A DNA stretch of 13,387 nucleotides from Armatimonadota bacterium (GTDB taxonomy: Bacteria; Armatimonadota; JAAZEB01): the NCBI GenBank assembly GCA_012841485.1, contig DUUU01000474.1, positions 1 through 13,387 on the forward strand, read 5' to 3'. A program made the position numbers and the translations under genes. Under the pieces are notes generated by a model, which had not been told where the DNA came from, did not search any database, and was given only the letters and a program-made list of their open reading frames with translations. Below are positions 1 through 6,511 of this stretch, piece by piece (positions within the stretch are counted from its first letter, which is position 1; every line of letters begins with the position of its first letter).

Positions 1-453
1 GAGGGTGGCTCCTACCTGCGGTTTGATGGCACTGGCACCTACCTGGAGCTGCCGCGCGAGGCGCTGCCGCGGCGCGGGGCGTTCACCCTGGAGCTAGAAG
101 TGAGGCCGGCGACGGACAGAGACCAGTGCCTGCTCACCACGCGCACTGTGGGTCACCAAAACGGCCTGGGGCTGAGCATCGTCGGGGGCAAGCTGCACGC
201 CACCTTCCGGGCCGAGGATTGGAGCACGGTGAGCTGCCCCACGGAGCTGTCTGTGCCGGCCGGAGCCTGGTCAACCATCCGTGTGCGCCACGATTTCGAG
301 AAGCTGACAATCGCCGTGAATGGCAGGGATGAGAGTTTCCCTGTGACCATGCCGGCCTACAATATCGGCTTCACCCTGATCGGTGAGGGCTGGAAGGGGG
401 CCTGGTTCGCGGGCGACTTGCGCCACCTGCGGATCGCGCACCATGCGGAGTAG
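1..453 (+). CDS. 3' end of a protein with a C-terminal LamG/concanavalin A-like domain (partial)
   Basis: The reading frame is open from base 1 to a TAG stop at 451-453, so about 150 C-terminal residues are visible and the start lies outside the window. The opening residues (GGSYLRFDGTGTYLELP) are the classic first strand of a LamG/concanavalin A-like jelly-roll. They are followed by a FTLELEVRP strand, a GLGLSIVGGKLHATF strand, a WSTIRVRHDFEKLTIAVNG pair and a final GDLRHLRIAHH strand, so one nearly complete lectin-like domain closes the protein. Such domains usually bind carbohydrate or protein and sit at the end of secreted glycosidases or large surface proteins. The next gene begins 16 bases downstream, which suggests a shared operon with the sugar-catabolic genes and fits a role in capturing or processing a glycan. 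The catalytic part, if any, is not in view, so no reaction can be assigned. Confidence 0.75.
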   Translation, partial: EGGSYLRFDGTGTYLELPREALPRRGAFTLELEVRPATDRDQCLLTTRTVGHQNGLGLSIVGGKLHATFRAEDWSTVSCPTELSVPAGAWSTIRVRHDFEKLTIAVNGRDESFPVTMPAYNIGFTLIGEGWKGAWFAGDLRHLRIAHHAE

Positions 454-469
454 GGCAAGGGAGTAATCG

Positions 470-1279
470 ATGAATGCGGTAGAGATCAAGATGCGGCGGA
501 TGCTGGCCGGCGGCAACGCGGTGATCATCGCCTGTGACCACGGCGAGTTCGACGGCCCCATCCCCGGAATGGTGGATCTGCGCGAGACGGTAGCAAAGAT
601 CCACCCGGAGGTGGACGGGGTGTTGCTCAGCCCGGGGATGATCCGTCACGTGGGAGAGCATTTCGCGAAGAAGGGCGCCCCTCTGATCGTTGGGCGCCTC
701 AACTGGGCTACGGTGTACTGCTTCCATTGGGGCTACAACGAAGCGCCGGCGGTGGAGGCCTTCTCCGCGGAAGAAGCGGCCGCGCTCGGGGTGGACGTTG
801 CGCTCGTCTCGCTCACCCTGAAGACGGGGAGCGAGGAGCGCGACGCGCGCAACGTGGCCCTCTTCCGGAAGCTGGCGGCCGATTGCCATCGGCTTGGCCT
901 GCCCGTCATCGGCGAGTACTTCCCGGCGTACAGCGACACGCAGAGCCCCGAGGCGATGCATCAGGAAGTCAAGATCGGCTGCCGCATCCTCGCGGAGCTG
1001 GGCGCGGACATGATCAAGACTTTCCACACGCGCGCCTTTCCCGAGGCAGTGGCCGGCTGCCCGATTCCCGTCTTCGCGCTGGGCGCCGCCAAGCTGCCCA
1101 CGCCACTTGATGCGCTGCGCCTGGCGCATCGCGAGGTGAGCGACGGCGCACGCGGCGTGGTCTTCGGGCGCAACGCCCTGCAGGTGGAGGACCCGCGGCG
1201 TTTCCAGTCCGCGCTCTTGCGGGTGGTGAAGCAGGGCATGGTGCCCGAGGCGGCGCTCGCGGAGGCAGGTCTGCCGTGA
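470..1279 (+). CDS. class I aldolase, DhnA/FbaB/LsrF type
   Basis: This 269-residue protein has the single-domain (beta/alpha)8 layout of the DeoC/LacD/FbaB/LsrF aldolase group. It opens with an AVIIACDHGEFDGP strand and active-site loop at residues 17-30. The likely Schiff-base lysine is K183 in GADMIKTFHT, on the strand where FbaB and LsrF carry theirs. A phosphate-binding turn, GVVFGRNALQ (229-238), lies near the C terminus. The family cleaves or forms a C-C bond in phosphorylated ketoses or related ketones through an imine to lysine. The ATG is well supported: AAGGGAG at 457-463 is 6 bases upstream. The amidohydrolase start overlaps its stop by 4 bases, so the two are translationally coupled. 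With an isomerase and a kinase downstream it probably splits the phosphorylated sugar they make. The substrate is unknown; an LsrF-like thiolase role is an alternative. Confidence 0.85.
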   Translation: MNAVEIKMRRMLAGGNAVIIACDHGEFDGPIPGMVDLRETVAKIHPEVDGVLLSPGMIRHVGEHFAKKGAPLIVGRLNWATVYCFHWGYNEAPAVEAFSAEEAAALGVDVALVSLTLKTGSEERDARNVALFRKLAADCHRLGLPVIGEYFPAYSDTQSPEAMHQEVKIGCRILAELGADMIKTFHTRAFPEAVAGCPIPVFALGAAKLPTPLDALRLAHREVSDGARGVVFGRNALQVEDPRRFQSALLRVVKQGMVPEAALAEAGLP

Positions 1280-2337
1280 GCCAGCTCTTTGAGGTCAAGG
1301 AGGTTGACCGCAAGTTCTACGCCGAGCGCGTGCGCGATTTCCTCCCAGAGCGCATCATCGACATCCACACGCACGTCTGGCTGGAACGCTCCCGATCCGC
1401 TGTCATGACGGCTCCCCGGCGGACGGTGACTTGGCCTTCTCGGGTGGCCAGCAGCAACTCGATTGAAGACCACCTGGAGGGCTACCGGCTCCTTTTCCCG
1501 GGAAAGCGCATCCTGCCGGTGATCTTCGGGAACGCGGTCGATCCCGTCGATGACATTGAGGCCGGGAACGCCTATGTCCGGAGGAGCGCGGCGGAACACT
1601 CCCTGCCGGCGCTTCTCTTTGCGACGCCGCGCTGGAGCGGTGCGGAGCTGGAAGAGCGCGTCCTCGCCGGCGGATTCCTGGGGATCAAAGTCTACCTCAG
1701 CCTCGCCGAGCCGTACATCCCGGCGGGGGAGATCCGCATCTTCGATTTCCTCCCGCCCCACCAACTGGAAGTGCTGGACCGGAACGGCTGGATCGTGATG
1801 CTCCACCTGCCGCGTCCGAAGCGCCTGCGCGACCCGGTGAACCTGGCGCAGATGCTGCAGATCGAGGAGCGCTATCCGAACGCGAAGGTGATCATCGCCC
1901 ACGTGGGCCGGGCCTATTGCCCCGAGGACGTGGGCAACGCTTTCGAGGTGTTGCGCCGCACCCGGCGCATGCGCTTCGACATCAGCGCCAACACGAACCC
2001 CTGGGTCTTCGAACGCCTGATCCAGGCGGTCGGCTCGAAACGGATCCTCTTCGGCAGCGATCTGCCCATCGTGCGGATGCGCATGCGCCGGATCTGCGAG
2101 TCGGGTGCCTACATCAACCTGGTGCCGAAGGGGCTCTATGGCGACGTTTCGGGCGATCCGAACATGCGCGAGGTGGAGGGCGAAGAGGCAGAGCGGCTCT
2201 CCTTCTTCATGTACGAGGAGATCGATGCCTTTCGCCGCGCCGCCGAGGAGATCGGCCTCACTCGGGAAGAGGTCGAGGATGTCTTCTGGGGCAATGGCGC
2301 GCGCCTGCTCCAGGAGGTTGGCTTCGAGATCGCATAG
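1276..2337 (+). CDS. amidohydrolase-superfamily (Amidohydro_2) metal-dependent hydrolase
   Basis: A 353-residue TIM-barrel hydrolase with the full set of likely metal and catalytic residues: HxH on strand 1 (DIHTHVW, H31 and H33), H177 in VMLHLPR, H209 in VIIAHVGRAY, and the strand-8 aspartate D262 in ILFGSDLP. These are the landmarks of the Amidohydro_2 group, whose members act as lactonases, decarboxylases or amide hydrolases. The start is a GTG in a GTGA overlap with the aldolase stop, with GGAGG at 1261-1265 upstream. The size and intact ligands suggest an active enzyme. In a sugar operon the most natural guess is hydrolysis of a sugar lactone, as known for fuconolactonase-type and rhamnonolactonase-type relatives, but no residue here fixes the substrate. 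The final 80 residues after strand 8 are longer than in the simplest members and include an acidic helical stretch. Confidence 0.8.
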   Translation: MSQLFEVKEVDRKFYAERVRDFLPERIIDIHTHVWLERSRSAVMTAPRRTVTWPSRVASSNSIEDHLEGYRLLFPGKRILPVIFGNAVDPVDDIEAGNAYVRRSAAEHSLPALLFATPRWSGAELEERVLAGGFLGIKVYLSLAEPYIPAGEIRIFDFLPPHQLEVLDRNGWIVMLHLPRPKRLRDPVNLAQMLQIEERYPNAKVIIAHVGRAYCPEDVGNAFEVLRRTRRMRFDISANTNPWVFERLIQAVGSKRILFGSDLPIVRMRMRRICESGAYINLVPKGLYGDVSGDPNMREVEGEEAERLSFFMYEEIDAFRRAAEEIGLTREEVEDVFWGNGARLLQEVGFEIA

Positions 2338-2418
2338 CCCCTGGGCGCGGTCCGACGGAATGAGAGCACGCTTTCGGGGAATGCCGACAGAGTGCCGGCT
2401 CTGGCCGCTATCGGCCAA

Positions 2419-2432
2419 CCGCCCGAGGGCGG
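2419..2432 (+). other. small GC hairpin in the gap before the isomerase
   Basis: CCGCC and GGCGG can pair around a CGAG loop, ending 24 bases before the ribosome binding site of the isomerase gene. It lies in a 136-base gap in an otherwise tightly packed operon. It could tune translation or protect an mRNA end; there is no T run, so it is not a standard terminator. Confidence 0.3.
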
Positions 2433-2456
2433 CCCCATCGCCTATTGGATACCTGC

Positions 2457-2464
2457 GAGAGGAG
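2457..2464 (+). promoter_or_regulatory. ribosome binding site deciding the isomerase start
   Basis: GAGAGGAG lies 6 bases before GTG 2471 and 9 bases before ATG 2474. The reading frame stays open far upstream (past 2105, inside the amidohydrolase gene), so this site is the main evidence for the short start. An upstream ATG at 2360 lacks a comparable site and would add an arginine-rich tail with no family resemblance. Confidence 0.7.
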
Positions 2465-2473
2465 TACGCGGTG

Positions 2474-3871
2474 ATGCGACGCGCAGCCAAGGTGGGCCTT
2501 CTGCCCTTCTATCTGGCGCTCTACGATAGCGCCCTTCCGGAAGCCCGGCGTGCAGGCGAGCGGTTCGTCCGGCAGATCACCGACGAGTTGGGCCGGCTGG
2601 GTCTGGAGGTCCAGCCGGCTCCCCTTTGCCGCCTGGAAGCAGAGTTCGCCGCCGCCGTCCGTGGCTTCGAGGAGGCGGGCGTGGATGCCATCCTCACGCT
2701 CCACGTCGCCTATTCGCCCTCGCTGGAGTCGGCGCCGGTGCTGGCGCGCACCCCGCTGCCAATCATCGTCCTCGACACCACGCCGGCGTATGCTTTCGGG
2801 CCGGACCAATCGCCGGAAGCGATCATGGAGAACCACGGCATCCATGGCGTGCAGGACCTGTGCAACCTGCTCCTGCGCCTGAAGAAGCCGTTCCGGGTGG
2901 AGGCCGGTCACTGGGAGCACTCTGATGTTCTACCGCGGGTGGTGCGGTGGGCAAACGCATCGAGCCTTGTTTCCGCTCTGCGCCGGGCGCGCGTTGGCCG
3001 GATTGGCCAGCCCTTCCGGGGGATGGGCGACTTCGCCGTGCCTCCCGAGCGCCTGCGCGCCACGATTGGCGTGGAGACCGTGCCCTGCGAACCGGAGACG
3101 ATCCGGGAGCGCCTCTGCGAGATCACCGAGGAAGAGGTGGATGCCGAGGTGGCCGGGGACCTGACGGCGTGCGAAACGGAGGGCCTGGCTCTGGGCGCCC
3201 ATCGTGAAGCGGTGCGCGCGGGCCTGGCCGTGCGCCGGTGGATCGAGAGCGAGAAGCTGTCGGCGTTCACCGTCAACTTCCTGGATGTGGATCGTGCCTC
3301 CGGCTTGCCAACCGTGCCGTTCCTGGAGGCAAGCAAGGCGATGGCGCGCGGCATCGGGTATGCGGGAGAAGGGGATGTGCTCACCGCGGCGCTCGTCGGC
3401 GCACTCGCCACCCGGTATCCGGAAACGACTTTCACCGAGATGTTCTGCCCTGATTGGGCGGGCAATCGCATCTTCCTCAGCCACATGGGGGAGGTGAACC
3501 TCAACCTGGTTGCAGGCAAGCCGAAGCTGGTCGCCCGCCCCTTCCCGTGGACCGACGTGGGCGACGCCGTCATCGCCGCCGGCCGGCTGAAAGCGGGGCA
3601 GGCGCTCTGGGTGGATCTGGTCCCGGGTCCGGATGAGAGCTATACCCTGATCACCGCCCTCGTCGAGGTGGTCGAGCCCGAAGGCCAAGACCGCTTCGAG
3701 GACTCCGTGCGCGGGTGGATCCGCCCGGCCGGGGAGATCGGCGCGTTCCTGCAGCGCTATAGCGAGCTGGGTGGAACGCACCATGCTGCCCTCGTCTATA
3801 CCGATTCGAGCGGTATCGACGAGATTGCCGCGTTCGGAGCGCTGATGGGCTGGAAGGTGGTCTCGCTGTGA
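2474..3871 (+). CDS. L-fucose/L-arabinose isomerase-like protein
   Basis: From ATG 2474 the protein has 465 residues and looks like the fucose/arabinose isomerase superfamily, Mn-dependent enzymes that turn aldoses into ketoses. An N-terminal Rossmann-like half (VGLLPFYLALYD at 7-18, then GVDAILTLHVAYSP at 69-82) is followed by a C-terminal catalytic half. Likely metal ligands are E299 in GYAGEGDVLTAAL, E322 in FTEMFCPDW, H337 in IFLSHMGEVN and H436 or H437 in GGTHHAALVY. Their spacing (23, 15 and about 99 residues) is close to that of the four ligands of L-arabinose isomerase. The stop overlaps the kinase GTG start (GTGA), which argues that the isomerase product feeds the kinase. The protein is shorter than FucI (about 590) and near AraA (about 500). 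Sugar specificity is not readable. GTG 2471 is an equally possible start. Confidence 0.85.
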   Translation: MRRAAKVGLLPFYLALYDSALPEARRAGERFVRQITDELGRLGLEVQPAPLCRLEAEFAAAVRGFEEAGVDAILTLHVAYSPSLESAPVLARTPLPIIVLDTTPAYAFGPDQSPEAIMENHGIHGVQDLCNLLLRLKKPFRVEAGHWEHSDVLPRVVRWANASSLVSALRRARVGRIGQPFRGMGDFAVPPERLRATIGVETVPCEPETIRERLCEITEEEVDAEVAGDLTACETEGLALGAHREAVRAGLAVRRWIESEKLSAFTVNFLDVDRASGLPTVPFLEASKAMARGIGYAGEGDVLTAALVGALATRYPETTFTEMFCPDWAGNRIFLSHMGEVNLNLVAGKPKLVARPFPWTDVGDAVIAAGRLKAGQALWVDLVPGPDESYTLITALVEVVEPEGQDRFEDSVRGWIRPAGEIGAFLQRYSELGGTHHAALVYTDSSGIDEIAAFGALMGWKVVSL

Positions 3872-5370
3872 GCGCCCGGCGCGCGCCGTCGCCTGCTTGC
3901 CCGGCCTATCTCGGGCTTGATATCGGTGGCACGGGCGCCAAGGCGGGGGTGTTCGACGAATCTGGCCGGCGGATGGGGCAGGGGCATGTGACCTACGCGC
4001 CGTCCGTCTCGCCCGAGGGTCGCGCGGAGATCCCGATCACGCGGATCTACGAGGCGGCGCGAGACGCTTCGCGGGAGGCGATCGCCGAGGCGGGTGTGCC
4101 GGTTGCCGCGCTCGCCATCTCCAGCCAGGGGCAGACGTTCGTATCGCTGGACACCACGGATCGCCCGCTTCACCCGGCGATCCTCTGGTATGACAGCCGG
4201 GCAGCGGCGGAGGCGGAGGAGTTGGGCGCGCGCGTGGCTGCCCTGGGAGCGCCCGAGCTGGCGAGCGGCATGAACGCGATCGCGGTGGCGCCCAAGATCC
4301 TGTGGCTACGCCGCCACGGCCCCAGGGCGATGGAGAGAGCCCGCCGCTACCTGCTGCTGCCCGACTATCTGAACTACCGCCTCACCGGCGAAGCAGTGAC
4401 CGACCCCTCGACGGCAGCCAGCACGGGCCTCTACGCCTATGACTCGCCGGACTACTCTCGCGCGGCGCTCGCCGCGGCCGAGACTGACCGGGCGCAGCTG
4501 GCGCGCATTCAGCCTCCTGGAACCATCGTGGGGCGCGCGCGCCCGGAGGTGGCCGCCGAGTGGGGCCTCTCGCCAGAGACGCTGGTGGTCGTCGGAACGA
4601 ACGACCAGTATGCCGGCGCCTTGGGCGCGGGCAACTGCCGCCCGGGGATCCTCTCGGAGACGACCGGCACCTGCCTGGCCCTGGTGACACTCGCCCGGCG
4701 CCTGCCGGAGCCGATGCCGCCCGGACTCCTCGGCGGGCGTTTCCCGATCCCCGAATGCCACTTCGTGCTCGCCTACTCGAAGACGGCCGGACTCGTCCTG
4801 GACTGGTTTCGCCGCGAGCTCGCGCCTGGGAAGAGCATGGCAGAGCTGGATGCGATGGCCGCCGCCGTGCCTCCTGGCAGCCGGGGTGTCGTCATGCTGC
4901 ACCATTTCGACGGCATGGTCTCGCCCCATCCAAACCCAGGGGCGCGTGGCGCGTTCTGCGGGCTCTCGCTTTCACACACTGCCGCCGACCTCTACCGGTC
5001 GATCCTGGAGTCGATTGCATTCAGCCTACGGGAGAACCTGGAGCTCCTGCGGGAGGCAGGTCTGCGCGTGGAGCGGATCCGATCGATTGGCGGAGGCGCG
5101 CGCAGCGACCTCTGGCTGCAGGTGAAGGCCGATCTGTGCGGGCTCCCGGTGGAGCGGCCCGAGGTGACCGAAGCCGCGACTCTCGGCTCGGCCATGCTCG
5201 CGGCGACGGGCGCGGGTCGCCATGCATCGCTTGCTGAAGCGAGCGAATGGTGCTACCGCGCCGCACGAACGTTCACGCCGAACGGGGGAGTGCAGCAGCA
5301 ATACCAGGAGGCATATGCCGCCTACCGCGATGCCTGCGAGAAGCTCCACCCCAATCAGCGGAGCGGGTAA
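3868..5370 (+). CDS. FGGY-family carbohydrate kinase (xylulokinase-like)
   Basis: A 500-residue FGGY kinase, a normal length. The N-terminal actin-like domain begins with the phosphate loop YLGLDIGGTGAKAGVFD (14-30). The family pattern continues with ISSQGQTFVSLD (84-95), AILWYDSRA (104-112) and LLPDYLNYRLTG (163-174). The catalytic base should be D246 in VVGTNDQYAGALGAG. The C-terminal nucleotide motif is SIGGGARSDLWLQVKAD (406-422), followed by EAATLGSAMLAATGAG. Such enzymes phosphorylate ketoses or polyols with ATP. Xylulokinase-like members give this pattern, but related subgroups (fuculokinase, rhamnulokinase, LsrK) cannot be excluded. The GTG start overlaps the isomerase stop by 4 bases and has GGAAGGTGG at 3852-3860. 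It is the last gene of the left operon, and a hairpin follows 10 bases after its stop. Confidence 0.88.
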   Translation: MSARRAPSPACPAYLGLDIGGTGAKAGVFDESGRRMGQGHVTYAPSVSPEGRAEIPITRIYEAARDASREAIAEAGVPVAALAISSQGQTFVSLDTTDRPLHPAILWYDSRAAAEAEELGARVAALGAPELASGMNAIAVAPKILWLRRHGPRAMERARRYLLLPDYLNYRLTGEAVTDPSTAASTGLYAYDSPDYSRAALAAAETDRAQLARIQPPGTIVGRARPEVAAEWGLSPETLVVVGTNDQYAGALGAGNCRPGILSETTGTCLALVTLARRLPEPMPPGLLGGRFPIPECHFVLAYSKTAGLVLDWFRRELAPGKSMAELDAMAAAVPPGSRGVVMLHHFDGMVSPHPNPGARGAFCGLSLSHTAADLYRSILESIAFSLRENLELLREAGLRVERIRSIGGGARSDLWLQVKADLCGLPVERPEVTEAATLGSAMLAATGAGRHASLAEASEWCYRAARTFTPNGGVQQQYQEAYAAYRDACEKLHPNQRSG

Positions 5371-5380
5371 ACGCGCGGAG

Positions 5381-5417
5381 GGCGCGAGTGGCGGCGCGCC
5401 GGCCTCTCACTCGCGCC
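5381..5417. terminator. GC-rich hairpin between convergent genes, possible two-way terminator
   Basis: GGCGCGAGTG (5381-5390) and CACTCGCGCC (5408-5417) form a perfect 10-bp stem around a 17-base loop that itself holds the palindrome GGCGCGCC. It begins 10 bases after the kinase stop on the + strand and 7 bases after the stop of the minus-strand transposase remnant, the usual place for a shared terminator. Neither strand has a T tract, so this would be a U-poor type or only an mRNA-end stabiliser. Confidence 0.5.
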
Positions 5418-5423
5418 TCTCGC

Positions 5424-5690
5424 TCACATGGCGTTGGCTTGCCCCTTGCGCGGCCGGCCACTGCGCGGGTCATCGTAGAGCCCATGGCAGCCTCGTTCCT
5501 GAAAACGCTCGATCCAGAAGCGCACAGTAGCATGGCTGGTATCGAAGAGCGTGGCGATCTCTGGGACGGAGCGCCGCTGCGCGGAGAGAAGGATCATGTG
5601 GGCGCGGAGGCTGACCCGGCCAATGGCCTGGCGTGTCATGCGTCTCAGTTCCTGATGCTCGTCTTCGCCGAGCTTCCTCACAAAGATCAT
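5424..5690 (-). pseudogene. IS630-family transposase, N-terminal helix-turn-helix fragment
   Basis: On the minus strand, ATG at 5690 opens an 88-codon frame, preceded by a good ribosome binding site (GGGAGG, complement of 5697-5702, 6 bases before the start). The product runs from RKLGEDEHQELRRMTRQ through a homeodomain-like helix-turn-helix (SVPEIATLFDTSHATVRFWI, residues 41-60) to ERGCHGLYDDPRSGRPRK. That order, helix-turn-helix followed by a GL-DDPRSGRPRK linker, is typical of the first third of IS630 transposases. The DDE catalytic domain (roughly 200 more residues in full elements) is absent. The frame stops at 5424 and the kinase gene begins 54 bases further on. I see no convincing terminal inverted repeats, so this is best read as a decayed insertion. 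A retained small DNA-binding protein is less likely. A longer upstream start at 5855 adds arginine-rich sequence without family character. Confidence 0.7.
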
Positions 5691-5846
5691 GGTGCGCCTC
5701 CCATGCAGGTATCGCGTGCGCGGTTGTGTCTCTCCCGCCACGCCCGACGGACCGGCGGTTCGCGGCAATAGCGGTCGCGGAAGCAGGCGCCAGGCATAGG
5801 AGAGACGGCCCCGTATCCTGCCCGGGTGCAGTCGGTGCAAAGCGTG

Positions 5847-5880
5847 TCCAGGCACCGGGCGTGTGCCAGGACGCGTTTTT
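5847..5880 (+). terminator. orphan intrinsic-terminator-like hairpin
   Basis: TCCAGGCAC and GTGCCAGGA pair (5 bp, one A-A mismatch, 3 bp) around a 7-base loop, followed after CGCG by TTTTT. No + strand gene ends nearby; the kinase stop is about 480 bases upstream. It could end read-through transcription or a small RNA. Confidence 0.35.
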
Positions 5881-5917
5881 GTGCGTTAGTTTCGATTACT
5901 TACCCCCCTTCTCCTTC

Positions 5918-5939
5918 CCGTAGATGAAACGGTTTTTTT
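5918..5939 (+). terminator. weak hairpin with a T7 run
   Basis: CCGT and ACGG (4 bp) enclose a 7-base loop and are followed directly by seven T residues. The T run is unusual in this G+C-rich window, but the stem is short, so terminator function is doubtful. Confidence 0.2.
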
Positions 5940-5951
5940 GTGGCACGCTCG

Positions 5952-5969
5952 GTCAGCATCTTGGCTGAC
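5952..5969. other. perfect 6-bp inverted repeat
   Basis: GTCAGC and GCTGAC are separated by ATCTTG. A second stem (CCCGC/GCGGG, 5983-5999) follows, with an alternative GGCTT/AAGCC pairing (5990-5994 with 6002-6006) that would compete with it. This may be a structured RNA or a protein site; no known riboswitch class is recognisable. Confidence 0.3.
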
Positions 5970-6043
5970 GCGGACGTAAACCCCCGCGCGGCTTGCGGGT
6001 GAAGCCCTACAGGCAAGGGTGGATGGGCGTCGCCCGGGCCTTC

Positions 6044-6110
6044 ACATCCGCGCCCATGGGGACTGATAGTGCCCGCTCTCTCCATCCGCGTCCGTCCCCT
6101 TCATCCGTGG
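6044..6110. repeat. three degenerate CATCCGYG-type copies
   Basis: ACATCCGCGCC (6044-6054), TCCATCCGCGT (6081-6091) and TTCATCCGTGG (6100-6110) share a CATCCGYG core. The text resembles a dispersed intergenic repeat (CATCCGCG / CATCCGTGG) I recall from several bacterial genomes; a genome-wide count would be needed to call it one. Confidence 0.3.
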
Positions 6111-6133
6111 GATCGATGCCGGCGTGCAATTGG

Positions 6134-6176
6134 CCCGGGTGCAACGCACGCGCCCCATCCCCGGGCGCAACATGCG
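6134..6176. repeat. imperfect 17-base direct repeat upstream of the promoter
   Basis: CCCGGGTGCAACGCACG (6134-6150) and CCCGGGCGCAACATGCG (6160-6176) agree at 13 of 17 positions, 26 bases apart start to start. A further GTGCAA lies at 6124. The second copy ends 27 bases before the -35 box, a distance suited to an activator site. Confidence 0.35.
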
Positions 6177-6203
6177 TGAGAAGATTGGCACGCTTACGGA
6201 CGC

Positions 6204-6232
6204 TTGACCGCCGGGTTTCCTTGTGCTACAAT
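6204..6232 (+). promoter_or_regulatory. sigma-70-type promoter of the envelope-sugar operon
   Basis: TTGACC at 6204-6209 and TACAAT at 6227-6232 are separated by exactly 17 bases, each one mismatch from consensus. A TGC (extended -10) lies just before the -10 box. The start of transcription should be near 6239. It is the clearest promoter in the window and points to the right-hand operon. Confidence 0.75.
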
Positions 6233-6238
6233 CGATAA

Positions 6239-6511
6239 GATACCGGAACGCTTGGGGTCTATGCGCGGGTGGTCGCCCGGGAGAGCATTGGGGACCCTCG
6301 CCCGGCTTCCCCGGTGAAGAATTGCAGCTGCTCGCCCGCTTCCTGGTCGCGCCGCGGCCGGCGGCCTCCGGATCCTCTTGAGCCGCACCTCGGATCCTGT
6401 GCCTCGGGGAAGGCGTGGCGCGTGCCTCTCCTGCACCCGGTCCGCGTCTTCATGGGTATGGCGGCCGCCAGGCGGCGCCGGAACGGCCGCGTGGCGGAAG
6501 GAGGTTGTTCT
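6239..6511 (+). other. long 5' leader (about 270 bases) before the barrel gene
   Basis: The distance from the predicted transcription start to the GTG at 6512 is long for a packed genome. The stretch is open in the downstream frame from 6269, but that part (arginine/proline-rich, ahead of the signal peptide) looks non-coding. It contains GC palindromes near 6463-6490. A short frame with no clear ribosome binding site (6261-6317, 18 codons) is present. I recognise no known riboswitch; post-transcriptional control is possible but unproven. Confidence 0.4.
6496..6504 (+). promoter_or_regulatory. ribosome binding site fixing the start of the barrel gene
   Basis: GGAAGGAGG is close to ideal and lies 7 bases before GTG 6512, where a clear signal peptide begins. 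It overrules the longer frame that opens at 6269. Confidence 0.8.

Larger units (their letters stand above)
5703..6203. other. non-coding stretch with hairpins and short repeats
   Basis: No gene can be supported here: frames on both strands are short, arginine/proline-rich and lack good ribosome binding sites. The stretch is locally less G+C-rich than the genes (for example the T-rich run around 5876-5939), unlike its surroundings. It holds two terminator-like hairpins (5847-5880 and 5918-5939), a clean 6-bp hairpin (5952-5969), a second at 5983-5999, CATCCGCG-type repeats (6044-6110) and an imperfect direct repeat (6134-6176). Part of it may be the remains of the insertion whose transposase fragment lies to the left. 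Confidence 0.6.

Noticed and set aside
371..1129. 252-codon open frame on the minus strand
   Set aside because: Antisense of the aldolase gene, no recognisable motif, composition typical of a shadow.
2105..2473. Longer N terminus for the isomerase
   Set aside because: It would overlap the amidohydrolase by over 230 bases and adds R/S-rich sequence; the ribosome binding site at 2457-2464 supports the later start.
961..2490. 509-codon open frame on the minus strand
   Set aside because: It spans the antisense of the aldolase and amidohydrolase genes, has biased R/A/H-rich composition and no domain; a typical shadow frame in G+C-rich DNA.
2930..3784. 284-codon open frame on the minus strand
   Set aside because: Antisense of the isomerase gene, whose metal-ligand motifs are convincing; no features of its own.
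5900..6238. Short open frames in the non-coding stretch (minus 5900-6085, plus 5993-6238)
   Set aside because: They lack ribosome binding sites and family features and cross hairpins and repeats.
6261..6317. 18-codon leader peptide after the promoter
   Set aside because: The frame exists but lacks a convincing ribosome binding site, so it is not listed as a gene.
6269..6511. Longer N terminus for the barrel protein
   Set aside because: The signal peptide starts at 6512 directly after a near-ideal ribosome binding site; the upstream part has no family character.
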